A DNA stretch of 54,813 nucleotides from Scedosporium boydii (lineage: Eukaryota > Ascomycota > Sordariomycetes > Microascales > Microascaceae): the NCBI GenBank assembly GCA_002221725.1, contig NJFT01000255.1, forward strand, positions 1 through 54,813. The letters run 5' to 3'. Under the pieces are notes generated by a model, which worked only from the letters and a program-made list of their open reading frames with translations, was not told the DNA's origin and ran no database searches. Positions 25,760 to 36,979 of the stretch are shown here, in pieces. The first letter of the stretch is position 1, and each line of letters starts with the position of its first letter. The position numbers and the translations under genes were made by a program.

Positions 25760-26965
25760 AGTTTCTTGACTCTGAAGCGAGATTGGTGGTTAGCCTTTAG
25801 CTGGTTGACGTGGTTTGATGAGATAGCTCGATGGAAGGGTTCGATATGTGCGTTTACGAGAGTCGATACGATATTCGGTCTCAGACCGACTGTCTAAGTG
25901 CTGCTTAGGTCAACGGTAAGGGTAACCACCAGCGGGAAAACAGCATGGGCTGTATCATTATATATTAGCTTCTCCAGTGCTGAGCGCAAGAATAGAATTT
26001 TGTAATTTCTGATATCAAAATGCATCATTGCATCGTCTGTTACATGCCGTCTTTACCGATGTTCCGTTGTGTTCTGCAACTGCATTCGAGCAAGGTGTAT
26101 CGCATGGTGTTTATCCCATGTGGGGTTATCGGCGTATCGTTTGAGGGGAAGCACGAAACTCGAAAAGGAATCTTAGAAAGCCTCTTCTGGGCTCATAGTT
26201 CGTTTTTCTTCGTAAACAGTTAGTAACAGAGTTACCTAGTTGCAGATCTCACTCTTCAGACTCTTGAGATAGGCCCGACCTGCGATAGCGAACCGGCAGC
26301 GGTCAAGTTGTCTAATATTCTGAGTGCTGCCACAGCCTCACAGGAGAGTCAAGATGACGTTCAAATTATTGATCGATCAATGGTCTGGAACGGAGAGATC
26401 ACCAAAAGATGCAGCGATGAGCCGGGGGTAAGCCATGTACGAAACTTAATAGAGGATAAGCATCGTAAGCTGTTCCATCACCCTCTTCCAAAGCCGACAC
26501 TATAACTGCCTGACGAGAAACAAGCCGATACATACAGTTGTATATTTCGGTCACCATCGAAAATGTGTATCATGCTGCAATATTTAGATCGACAATCAAG
26601 GCCCGAGCCAATATCATATCATTGAATAGACCGACCCTAACAAAAGACGCGAAAGATCCCAAAACCACCGCGAAGCTTCCCGATCAGCCAATTTGGAGCA
26701 AGAGAGCCACACATATCGCCTTACGGATCCAACACCACAGTAAAGCTAGAGTTTGTCCAGTTCGCTTTCTCTCAAGCACTGGTCACGTGACCAAACTCAC
26801 AAGACGTCGACATCTCGAGATTTCTGTCTGATGCGGGGTTGCCATGGCTGTAACGAGCGAGCCATAGAAGCAGGCGCCAGCCATCGGCTAACCATCTTGA
26901 AAGCCGCCTAATTGTCTTTACTGCTGAGTGTTTGAAGCCTCTGGCTAAGCCTATGATAGCAGGCC
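25760..26965. other. Intergenic region
   Basis: About 1.2 kb between divergent genes, moderately AT-rich. Small open frames here show no recognisable features. Confidence 0.55.
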
Positions 26966-28222
26966 TTGATAATGGCGTCGGAACCGCCTCCGTATACCAT
27001 CTTTAATGATGCGTTTTCATCCCAGACAACAAGGGAAAACCATATCTTTTCACCCTTTCCCCGTCTCCCTGTCGAGATTCGGCACCTGATCTGGACGGAA
27101 TCCATACAATCAACGCGTTTTATCAGGATCTACCTCGACAATCCCAGGCTCCGATCATCCTCTGGTCTTTACGTGACCAAAAATGAACTCGGAAACATTG
27201 TCAGCGGGTGTCCGTATCGAATGAGGGCTGCAAATTCCAATGAATGGTCGCCGAATACTCTCCTCAGGGTTAGCCGCGAGGCTAGTGGCATCTTCCACAG
27301 CGTCTTTCGGGTACGAATTCCTCTTCCTGTAAAGGGAGGAGACGGCAGTATTAAAACCCTCTATATTAATCCCGAAAACGACATACTATGGGTTGTTTCC
27401 GACCAGAACAATGGAGATGGAATTTCACTTATCGCATTCCTACATGACCTCGTAGCTTATGACCCGAGGGGTGTAGGTGTTGTCCATCTCGCTATAGGAG
27501 GCACGACCCTCAACGACCAATCGAGGCTGGCAGAACTTCACCCGGCGGATCTATGCCTACCAGCGAGGCAATCCATTACCAAACTCCTATCAACCAGTCT
27601 ACAGAGTTTATATGCTGTTATTTCTCAACATATAGAAGCACGCACCATGCTAGGTGTAATGAGTTGGCCACGTGGTCAGTTCCATCATAACCGTTCAGTG
27701 CCCATTATCCCCCAGACGGAATCCTATACCTTCCTCAAGCATGACCCGCGGCCGATCGTGGCGGACTTGGCGCACGTCGCCGTCGGGACAGATCCCCGAC
27801 GAACCGTTTGGCTTTGGAACCAATTCATGGCTAACTTTGGGGTGGAGCGCCATCTCAACATTTCTTATATACTTGGCATAGCACATCGCTTCAAACAAAT
27901 AGAGCTAGACAGCCGTGAGAGTTTCGTCGCCTTTTTACAAAAGTCGGACGAACTATGGGCAGAATTTACCGATATGGTGGGGCAACAGATTTGGGGAGAG
28001 AGGATGAGCCGGGAGGAGTACGAAGCTCAGCGCACTTCTCTTCCTCAGGCGGCCGGGTTCTGGGTCTTCCCTCAAGAGGCGCTCGGAGATGTACCCGATG
28101 TGAGCGAGACGCCATACACGCCATACATGGATACTGTCCTGTGGGAGCCGAAGATGGTGAAGGATCTGACCGAATTTCACCCTGGAATTTGTGTCTTTAG
28201 TCTACCTGAGAAGCCTTCCTAA
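26966..28222 (+). CDS. 2EXR domain protein of unknown function
   Basis: Intronless, 418 residues (416 if translation starts at the second ATG, MASEPP, at 26972). Residues around 28-50 read FSPFPRLPVEIRHLIWTESI, the hallmark F-x2-LPxEIRxxIW block of the ascomycete 2EXR family, which resembles an F-box. Later text such as LLRVSREASGIFHSVFRVRIP and the YINPENDILWV block fits the same family. No signal peptide or membrane segment is seen. The function of this family is unknown; it is often expanded in Pezizomycotina. The neighbour downstream (Zn2Cys6 regulator) converges on it with only about 40 nt between stop codons. Confidence 0.87.
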   Translation: MIMASEPPPYTIFNDAFSSQTTRENHIFSPFPRLPVEIRHLIWTESIQSTRFIRIYLDNPRLRSSSGLYVTKNELGNIVSGCPYRMRAANSNEWSPNTLLRVSREASGIFHSVFRVRIPLPVKGGDGSIKTLYINPENDILWVVSDQNNGDGISLIAFLHDLVAYDPRGVGVVHLAIGGTTLNDQSRLAELHPADLCLPARQSITKLLSTSLQSLYAVISQHIEARTMLGVMSWPRGQFHHNRSVPIIPQTESYTFLKHDPRPIVADLAHVAVGTDPRRTVWLWNQFMANFGVERHLNISYILGIAHRFKQIELDSRESFVAFLQKSDELWAEFTDMVGQQIWGERMSREEYEAQRTSLPQAAGFWVFPQEALGDVPDVSETPYTPYMDTVLWEPKMVKDLTEFHPGICVFSLPEKPS

Positions 28223-28263
28223 TTTTCTGGACGCTGCTGCTGATCCTTGTTGATTCTTCAAGG

Positions 28264-30674
28264 CTAGTTCAGCAACTCCCAAGCATGTACGTTCAAAAAT
28301 GACAGATCCGCTGCATCAAATGAAAGTCCCTCGAGATTCATATCCGAATACTGTTCATATTCCTCGTAAATATGCTGTCGAGCCGACTGTTCAGCCGTAT
28401 CCACCAGATGGACACCCTCTCGTTCATGAACCATTTCGCTGCCCTGTATCGCATTGCCACCTGTCCCATGCTTTATCTTTGAAGACAGGATTGTCAGGGC
28501 CGCTATACATCTCCTCGCAGACTGTCCAAACTTCTCATGCGTACGTAAAAACGCCATCGCCTCATCCCAGGACCGTTTGATATCCGAAGGAGGGAACTGG
28601 TCTGGACGTAGCTTGGTAGCGATGAGGATCGTGGCTGCGGAGTAGATGTAATAGACTCGATACCACCACGCGGGGAGAAGGCCGACGGTGCCGTCGTTGG
28701 ATTGGTATTGGGCCATGAGCGCGATGATGCACTGGGCCGTGGCGACACAGAACGAGGCGCATTCTCGGACGACTCGATCGCGAAGGTTGTCACAGGTCCG
28801 AGAGGCGCTTGGGGCAGGTGGTTGGAGGCAAAAGCGTGACAGGATTGGCCTTAGGAGTAAGATGCGAGCCTGGAGAAATCTAGAGCAGCGTTGATTGATT
28901 AGGCATTCATTCATTTGGACAAAACCTTTGCGTGAGGGCTTACCGAATTCTTAAAATCACGGCTTGACGCTGAAAAGTTTTGTTCTCTGCATGGACCGAA
29001 GACTTGATCCTGACATGATCGGGCAGACTGTGTTCCCAATGCGTGAGCGACGCATCGAGCTTCATGACAGTCCCTAGATCTTCCTCGACTAGACCCTGAG
29101 ATGGAATTGAACATGATTGATAATAGCAGGTTTCCGGGTTCGATCCTTTTTTGTAGCCTGATCTCGGGTGGTGGCTAGAATAGAGCGCAAGAGTAATCGA
29201 GTTGTTGATTTCGTACAGCTCGACGGATTTGGTGAAGAAGGCGATTTTGGAAAAGTCGCGGGCAACGGGCCCATCGAGATCCTGTGCAGTCACGTTGTTT
29301 GACCAGACAGGCAATGGAACGTCGGAGGCAAGCTCATCGGATATCATCGCCGGCCGGCCATGAGTTACAGATACCATCCTATTCAACCTGTTAGCGATAC
29401 TATTTTTCTCAGAGCCCGTTGGCCAGACCGAGGGGCGCACACCTATCCATCAAAACACATCCATGCCATATCCTCCTCAGCAGCTCCCTCTGCTCCAAAT
29501 CCGCCATATCAGCTGTAGTCTCGGGAAGATGTAGCCCCAAGCTTTGGGCCGTCCTAATAGCCGAGCCGACCGCCATCCAAGTTTGATGTGGATTGTTCGT
29601 GCTCTGGAGGTATTGGCTCATGAGCAAGAGACATTGCACAACTTCGACGGATCCGGCATCCCATAAGTTAAGACGCAGAAGCTCTTGGGCCCGTCGAAAG
29701 TACATATTGCTAGACTCATCCCGCTGTTCGGGACGGAGGGACTCGACTAGCTGCGTCGCTAGAGCAAATATGACGTTCAATGTACTGACGAAGATGCGCT
29801 CCTCAGTGTCGATTGGCCCTCCTGTGAAAAGTCCTTCATATGCGCGATCCCATTTCTTCTTACCCAGGAACGGGTAGAGCGGATCTACGTAGAACCAGTA
29901 TACGCCGGTGAGGTGATCCGCCTGTCTTCTGGGAGGAAGGACATAGTCGAGGTCATTATAAGTCGCATCTTTTGTGCCTGAGCGATCGTGGCTGACTACT
30001 ACGGGAGACGCAACTATACTCCGTGGCTCTGGTTCTGGTTCCCGAGGTACACCCAGCCGGGCATCAATAGCTGCTTTTATCTGTCGAGTAAAGGAGCCGG
30101 CACTGCTACTCCCAAAGTATTGGTGGGTGCTCTCACCATCCTCGAGCACGATGGTCATCGAGTCGATCACTGATGAGTTCACCCGAGTCTCTGAGACTCC
30201 CGAACATGGAGAGGAATGGGAGCGGGGCTGAAAATCGGACCTTTGGCGGATAGGACTCGGGTTGGGCCCGGAGGGAGGAGGGGATCGCGGCATGCGGAGG
30301 TCATCCCTTGACGGCGGCCGAAGAGGCGTTATGGATGGACTGAGCCTAGGAGATGCTCTCCGGGGGGCTGCACCGCTGTAGTTGCATCTGAGGTCCGATC
30401 TCTTAAGACAGTTTCCACACGCTACGACGATATTAGACCAGCATAACTGACGACTATGATCCGGCCAAAGTACGATCCTTGAGGATACTCACCCCATGCC
30501 TGCATGGGGGTGATCAGGGATGGGGCAACTTCAGATAATAATGACACGCGTACCTGGACGTATCCCGTCACACTTGACCTTGCGTGCCCGGCAAGAATTA
30601 CACGCAACATCAATCTTTTGTCTCTTTGGACGGGGTCCTCCAGGCGACTTGGCGTTACGCATTTCGGGTGGCAT
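28264..30674 (-). CDS. Second Zn2Cys6 fungal-specific transcription factor
   Basis: About 716 residues from exons 30674-30554, 30421-29443, 29378-28944 and 28879-28264; introns of 132, 64 and 64 nt join in phase. The zinc cluster is split by intron 1: CNSCRARKVKCDG lies in exon 1 and ACGNCLKRSDLRC in exon 2, giving Cys 25, 28, 35, 42, 45, 53 (CX2CX6CX6CX2CX7C). A Ser/Pro/Arg-rich linker follows. The middle homology region is clear: LLLMSQYLQSTNNPHQTW, GSAIRTAQSLGLHLPE, RRIWHGCVLMDR and VTHGRPAMIS. The C-terminal end (SFLNVHAWELLN) may be an acidic or hydrophobic activation segment. The first ATG of the frame (MPPEMRN) is chosen as the start. Targets are unknown. Confidence 0.93.
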
Positions 30675-31462
30675 TCCGGAACTTGCCAATCAAGCAGGTG
30701 GCTCCTTCGAGTGGGACCAAGTGGATAGACTCCCGGAATGGATTGCCAACTTAATATTGACTTGGAAGTCACTGCGCAGGGAACTCGGATCCTTCGTTTA
30801 CGGGAGAGCGTTCGTCATTTTGAAGCACGGGAGTAGGAGAGGTGGGTTTTGTTCCGAGCCACCCGAGTTCCGAGTTCCGAGTCCTGAGAGTTTTGTCTCC
30901 GAGTCCCACGAAAGCCTAAGAAAGAGTGACCACCCTAGGAGTAAACTTACTCGATTTGGATTAGAGTTAGTTGCGGAGCTCCGTTCGGCATCGGTTTCCG
31001 GCACCTTCGAAGAAAGTATTTTAGTGCGCTCTTGGATTGGCCAGAATAAGGAAAGGGAAGAAAATCGGCAAAAAGTCAAGCATAGGCAAAAAAAACATAC
31101 AACACCGGGGATTCGCTGGTCGTCACCGACCCAACTACTAGTCCGGCGCTTCGCAGCTTGTGTACAGGGGAGCGGACGGGACCCTCAATATTCTGCGAGC
31201 TATGGTCGTATGTACCTGGACTGCGCCAATAACTGGCCTATATACCGACCATGCTCCTAGTCAAGTTGAGCGTTATGAACTGGGAAGGGCATGACTAGCC
31301 ACGAGTCACTGGTCATAGTCCTTTCTTCAACAGCCGAGACTTGGGCTTCATGCGGAAGGACTCCAGGGAGGTACTGTCGAGCTGCCTCCCAACTTAGTGT
31401 CATTCACCCTGCCGAGGAAGCGAAGGAGTGGCGCCAGAGCCGAGAATAGGATGGCGCTTCAA
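30675..31462. other. Intergenic region
   Basis: About 790 nt holding the promoter of the second Zn2Cys6 gene. A 246-codon plus-strand frame (30520-31260) overlaps it and the first exon, but looks like an antisense shadow. Confidence 0.6.
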
Positions 31463-34400
31463 CTAAGGATTTTGAGGGGCGGGATCTCCTTCTTCCAGCT
31501 CATACTCACCCCAGACGAGGCCGAGATCCCACTGCTCGCTTCCCGTCGCGGTAGCACCACCCTCCTGGTCAACTGGCAAATCAAAACTTGGAATCTCTGC
31601 CCAACTCACAGGACATGAACATGGCAGTGGCTTAAAACAGCTTGTGCAAACAAGGAAGGAATCAGTCCCGCCTTCGGCCGAGCGTGACGAAGGTGCTTCA
31701 TTCTCCCTAGCCTCAGAATTTTGCACGTCACTCTGGGGGTGGGATGATACTTGCAGCATCTCCACCTCCCGAGGTCTGGCCTCAACCAGAAGGAAAGGGC
31801 TGGGCACCTGCGACGGAACCATAGACGGCGTGTATGATAAAGTGTTCCAGTTATTGGTGTATACTCCCGACACAGGTTGACTACTCTCCGACGAAGTTAC
31901 GCCATACGGAGATCTCCAACTCGGCGCTAATTGTCGGGAGGCTTGCAAGGTCGATGCCGGGGACGCAATTGACGGGCGAGGTCGTCGTGGCCTGCGGGCT
32001 TGGAACTGTCGCGTTTTCTGCCTGGACAGAGAGCCCGGACTAATTCTACACCCCTGGATGGTGTCATTCATAAATTGTTCGAAGAGAGTACACGCAAGCT
32101 TGCCTAAGACACCCGCCTGTACAGGAGTGCTGCTAGAGTCTCGAGAAGCCGACTGAAACGTAGTCTGGACCGATAATCGAACGTTTTCGAATTCGTTGTC
32201 AAAAGCATGCTTGACCTCGTCGAGTTCGACCACAGGAACGAAATCTGTATGAAGAATTAATATATGAGAATATTAGCCTCGAAGTACCGCATGCATAGCC
32301 TTTTAAGAGAAAAGAGAAGAAGAAGAAGCGAAAAAGACCTTCTGGTAGAATGTTATGATCCAGGGGAAACAGAGCCCCCCAAAGTGCTCTCCAGTCAAGA
32401 ATCTGCCCCTTCGCTGTTCGGTCTCGAAGACGATCCTCGACTTCGAGTGTGATTCCTTCCTCGGGATCATCCGATCTCTGCGCCGGCTCTGCATCTCTGA
32501 GTGGACATATCTGACTTTGAGGGGCTCTTAGGTGAGTTTCCAAGTCTTCGTCGGTAGCAAACATTTCGCGGCATCGACTGCATATGACCGGCGACCGCAA
32601 GTGTTTTCTCTTGTGATAAGTTATGATGTGTCGTCTTTGCCCATCTTTGTTAGAAACTAGAACGCTCCTGTGGTCGGCTGCGGTGATGACTTACTTTAGC
32701 AATGTTATTGAAGGAAAACATTGCGTTGCGCAGTTAAGGTTGGATCGAACGTTGAACCGAAGGGGATTGCGCTTTCGAAATGGGCAGCTGAACTCCTGCC
32801 TACACTTTTGTTTTGACGGTTCTGGAAGCAAATCTCCAGCACCCGCACTGCCCTCACCCGCGGCGTCCCCGTCACCTTCGCCCTCTCCTCCGTCTGGCCC
32901 TTGTGTTCCGCCACGTTTCCTCTTTCTAGGCCCCTCACGTCCTGATGAGTTTATGCTCGAGTTGCCGCCATAATTTTTATCTCTCGCCGCTGACTCGGTT
33001 GATGAGGTACATGCTTGGCGTGATGCGCAGGACTCTGATATTTTGTGATCGTCCTGTTCGACGATATTCGAGAGCTCTGCCAAACAATAGCGAACAGTCT
33101 TCCATGCCTCAGTCGGTGCGCTGAGCTCATCCAAGTTTGTCCCAAAGGCGGCGGATAGAACGGTATTACAAATTTCGTCCGTCCTCATGCCCCAATCTCC
33201 GTCGGCGCTGCCCCATGACATAGGGCTCCCGTGACAGCCTGAATCCGAGTCGACATTAGCTTGTTTTTCATGTAGCGAAGGACCGAACCTGCCAGGTTGA
33301 TTTAAGAGTTAGCTTGGGGCGGGGAAAGGAAAGTGTCGTGTATGGCTGCTTAACAAAACCTTTTATCATCCGCATTTTGGCCGGAATCGCATTCAATATC
33401 TTCAATCAGGAATGCTTCTAGCGGAGGAGGTCGTGGTCGGTCAGCGCCCATTTTGGTTGCCTGACTACCGCGGAGGTGAGACTCACGGCTCGGCCGTCTT
33501 GACACAAACCGGCCAATTGGGTTTGCTGTATTGCGAGGGATATCAAGGTATGAAGGCGGTATGACGTTGACGTCTGTACCCGAATCCAGGTCTTGAAGCA
33601 ATTTATCCAGTTTCGTGTGCGCAGCCGCATCCAGTGGAATCAACATTTCAAGTGAAAGATTGGGGCTCGATGTAGGCGGTTGATACACTCCCCACTCCTC
33701 CACCGTCGTCGGCTTTGCAGAGAAGTTCCCAACGTTTTGTAACCACTGACTAGACATCCAGGCGTAACAAGCCTCGTAGTGCGCCATTTGCTTGTCGTCG
33801 GTGCTGCATCCTAACCTGTCTGCTAGTACCTCGGGGACCGTCTTCCCCCGGTGATCCCTCGCGTTCGAGTTCGCCCCGTTCTGAACGAGAGTTCGCAACG
33901 CCAGTTTGCGGCCGTGGTGCGCTGCAACATGGAGCGCTGTCTGACCCCGTCGGTTCCGAGCAGAGATGTCGGCGCCCTGATCAATAAGAAGCTGTAATAT
34001 TGACACCGGACATTTATAGTCATCATCCTCCGGAAGATTGGCCACAAATACCATCAAGACGGTATCCCCTTCGAGGTCGTACGCGTTAACATCGACATTA
34101 TTGACGAGCAGGTTATGTACAATAGTTTCGCGGAACATAAGCCGTTCCCCAGAGGAATCTCCTTCATTCAGCTTCCCACGGTCTTGCTGGGGCTGTTTTG
34201 AGTCCTCCTTGTCTGTCTCAAGTTGCTTGAGCAATGTGATATTGGAGAGAATGGCTGAACCCGCGCAGTGAAGGCCGTTTCGACCCTTAGAATCTTGCTT
34301 GGTGGGTTCATTCATACAACTTGAAATGAATTCAAGCATCTGTGTGTTCTCAACAAGGACATCAGCTGTCTTCCTTTCGACGTCGGGAGGTGGATCGGAA

Positions 34401-35699
34401 GTGGGTTCGGCCGCCCACGGGAGTCTTCCAAAAGCATCTCGACGGCAAAGCTCAGTGAGACTCCCAAACTCGTTGCATAGGTCCACCAAAGCATCTGGGC
34501 TCATGCTGTCTGTAAACGAGTGGAAGCATGTCCGACCATATACGTCTCGAGCATAAGATGGGTCAAACCCCACACTACGGAGGTATCCTAGTAAATGACG
34601 GAGGTTCGAGGCGTCGCGCGCAAACCAAGCAGGTCCGAGAAGGTGTAAGAAGCTTTGGCGTGCTACGTTCAGCCTCGTCGGGTCTGACCCAGCTTTTAGA
34701 GCCAAGGCAAATTGCCAGGGAGTTCCTCTTAGGGCGAGAAAGTGTAGGATTGTATTCCCAAAAACGTCGGAGAACTGGAAGTCTGTAGGTAGGCCCTTGC
34801 CCTCCAAGACCCTTCTTCCTCTCTCAGAGAGGCCCGTGGCAGTTGTCCAGTATAGCCCGGAGTCCTTGCCATAGACGCAGATGCAGCATTGATTATCATG
34901 CGCATCGCCGCCTTCAATACAAGTGCCGTATATCCGCTGGTGCTCGTCAGCTCCCAAGAGACTGCCAGGCAAGATGCGAGGCCCATGTGATTTTCCGGAA
35001 GTGAATAATCCGAGTTCGAGCTCTCGGTCGCCAGCGGACGTAATGGAACATGAACCTATTGAATAGCGTTCGACGACGTCCTGCACGTCCCGGACAAAAT
35101 CATTGTCGTACCCAGACAATATCCTGCCGTATGTGGTAGCCATATCATCCTCGTCTTTATCCTCATCCTCATCGCCTAATTTTCCGCCCGTGCCTCTTTC
35201 ACGGCCAATGCTACACTTTTCCAATGTGTCGGGTGCTGGCAAAACCTCCAACGGTTGACGCGGAGACGAAGGCCGAGATCTCTTCTTTCGAGACCCACGT
35301 CGTCGGTGTTCCAGGGTTTTCAGGCGCGACCTGGGCCCGAGCTGAAGGCAACTTATCCTCTGAAGCATGTCGTCACGCGTCCTAGGGCGTAACCACCGAG
35401 GTTCCTTGTCGAGCATTTGGTTCAACTTTTTATTCGCCGACTCCTTCCTATGTAGGATTGGATCTGTTAAATTGAGTCTCCGGAAGCAAGTCACCACGAA
35501 CTTACCCATAACCCGCATAGTCGCCACTTGTCCGGCGGTATTTTATGACGTCCAGTATCTTTGTGATAGGAAGAACGGTATAAACGTAGAGTCTAACTAA
35601 TTTGCGAACATCTGAGCCCGTCCATAGGCTTTGTCGACCGGTAGGGGTGATAATACAGGGTCGAGCCAAGGATCCGGCAGGGGCTGGAAGATGCTCCAT
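31463..35699 (-). CDS. Large protein joining ankyrin repeats to a C2H2-like region
   Basis: Read as one gene of five exons: 35699-35506, 35447-33360, 33288-32695, 32634-32339 and 32244-31463, about 1317 residues; every joining phase agrees. The N-terminal module (VRKLVRLYVYTVLPI, then LDKEPRWLRPRTRDDMLQRI) recurs in fungal proteins but I cannot name it. A basic, then acidic linker follows. Ankyrin repeats lie near 515-610 (GADISARNRRGQTALHVAAH, NGANSNARDHRGKT). Residues 929-966 hold CPFRKRNPLRFNVR plus CATQCF and HIITYH, a C2H2-like finger, and 977-1002 a second (CSRC to HLRAPQSQIC). The third intron (33359-33289, 71 nt) has a weak donor (GTTTTG) but a clear GCTAAC branch point. If it is not spliced there are two genes, 33350-35699 and 31463-33221. 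Nuclear or signalling role inferred only. Confidence 0.78.
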
Positions 35700-36979
35700 G
35701 TTGGGCGTTTCTTCGCATAGCACGCGCCCTGCGCTGACGATCACATTCCGCCCGTGAGGACGTCAATAGTCCAGGAGGCAAGGAGCCTGCGCGGCGATTT
35801 GGCAATGGTGAAAACAAACATACAAGCAATGGTTGTGGGATGTGAGAGGCAGAAATCAGTTTGAAGCTGGCACAGCGAGCGGAGACATGATTTCGGTTCC
35901 AGACAGCCTATAGAGAGCGCATCTTGATTGGCTCATACTCCAGAGTTTTGGGCTCAGCCCCCGTTGGCGAGTAGAGCCTAGCCAGACAAGATGTCATGCT
36001 TTTCCGTCCAATTCACAGAGGCCAATTAGATTGTCCCAAATTTGGCAGATTTACTTCGTATACCAACCGAAAATAGCAGGATTGGATCCAGAAATGTAGC
36101 CACGGTGAACCGGGTTCCACGGCGGCACGCGGAGCCAGCCTCCACTGTCCATTTCCCATGCTACTTCAAAGAATTGACGTGTTCTATTCTCCAAGTCCTA
36201 AATTCTAGGAATTATTGACTTGGCCCCTATAAATAATGCTATTTAACACACCCATCTACTGAGGCCTTTTATAGGCAACCCCAACATGTCTCCTCCGGCT
36301 TAAGTATTGTGTATTTCCCAGAGGTGCCACAATTTGGGGCTACTGGAAACTGCAGGGAGACTCTACAGCCACACATCTCGACCTCACTTCCACATGTAAG
36401 AGAGTGATTGTCCGCAAGTTCTAGAGGGAATTCTCGAAGAAGGAAGGTAGGCAATAGTAGAGAGAAGGGAGCCAAGGTGTCCGCAGTGACCAGGTACTTC
36501 CCTTTACTTGTGTAGTATTCAACTAGTCCAAGATCTGTTTTATTCTCCATTTAATACTACACCAGTCATTTCCGCTTTTCTCAAGCCTCCCCCAGCCCTA
36601 GCCTGCTTGCTTTATCGAGGTACAGGGGCAAAGTTCAGCTGGCAGTGCTACGATACTCACACCTTGTCAAGCTGAAACAAAAAGCAAGGTTCTCATGCCA
36701 GAATGAACATGGATAAACCTACCTTTGTACACTTCAACAAGAATGCAGGGCTGGGTCGCTGTGGCTGTGTCTGACCTGTCAGAATTTTCTGCTCAACCCC
36801 AACCGTTCTTGTGACAGAACGACGTTGGATGGGACGACTGGCAAACTAGATATAAATGCTCACGTTGAAGTCTTTCCTAGTTCGCTGGAGGTTCGGTTCC
36901 TTCGCTATGTACCCTCAATCCATCTTTCACAATTCCGAATCGTACTGAGCTACGAAGTAATCCCAGACTTCAGCTCAGT
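35700..36979. other. Divergent intergenic region
   Basis: About 1.3 kb between the ankyrin/C2H2 gene (-) and the HET gene (+). It holds one TTACTTCGTA copy (36051-36060) and, near 36951, its reverse complement. A 93-codon minus-strand frame (36269-36550) with several Cys has no leader or recognisable family and is not called. Confidence 0.55.

Noticed and set aside
29138..29158. GGGTTCGATCC, another T-loop-like sequence
   Set aside because: It lies inside an exon of the second Zn2Cys6 gene and lacks the rest of a tRNA.
30520..31260. 246-codon plus-strand open frame
   Set aside because: It overlaps exon 1 of the second Zn2Cys6 gene in antisense, has no recognisable domain, and its composition is that of a reversed coding strand plus promoter.
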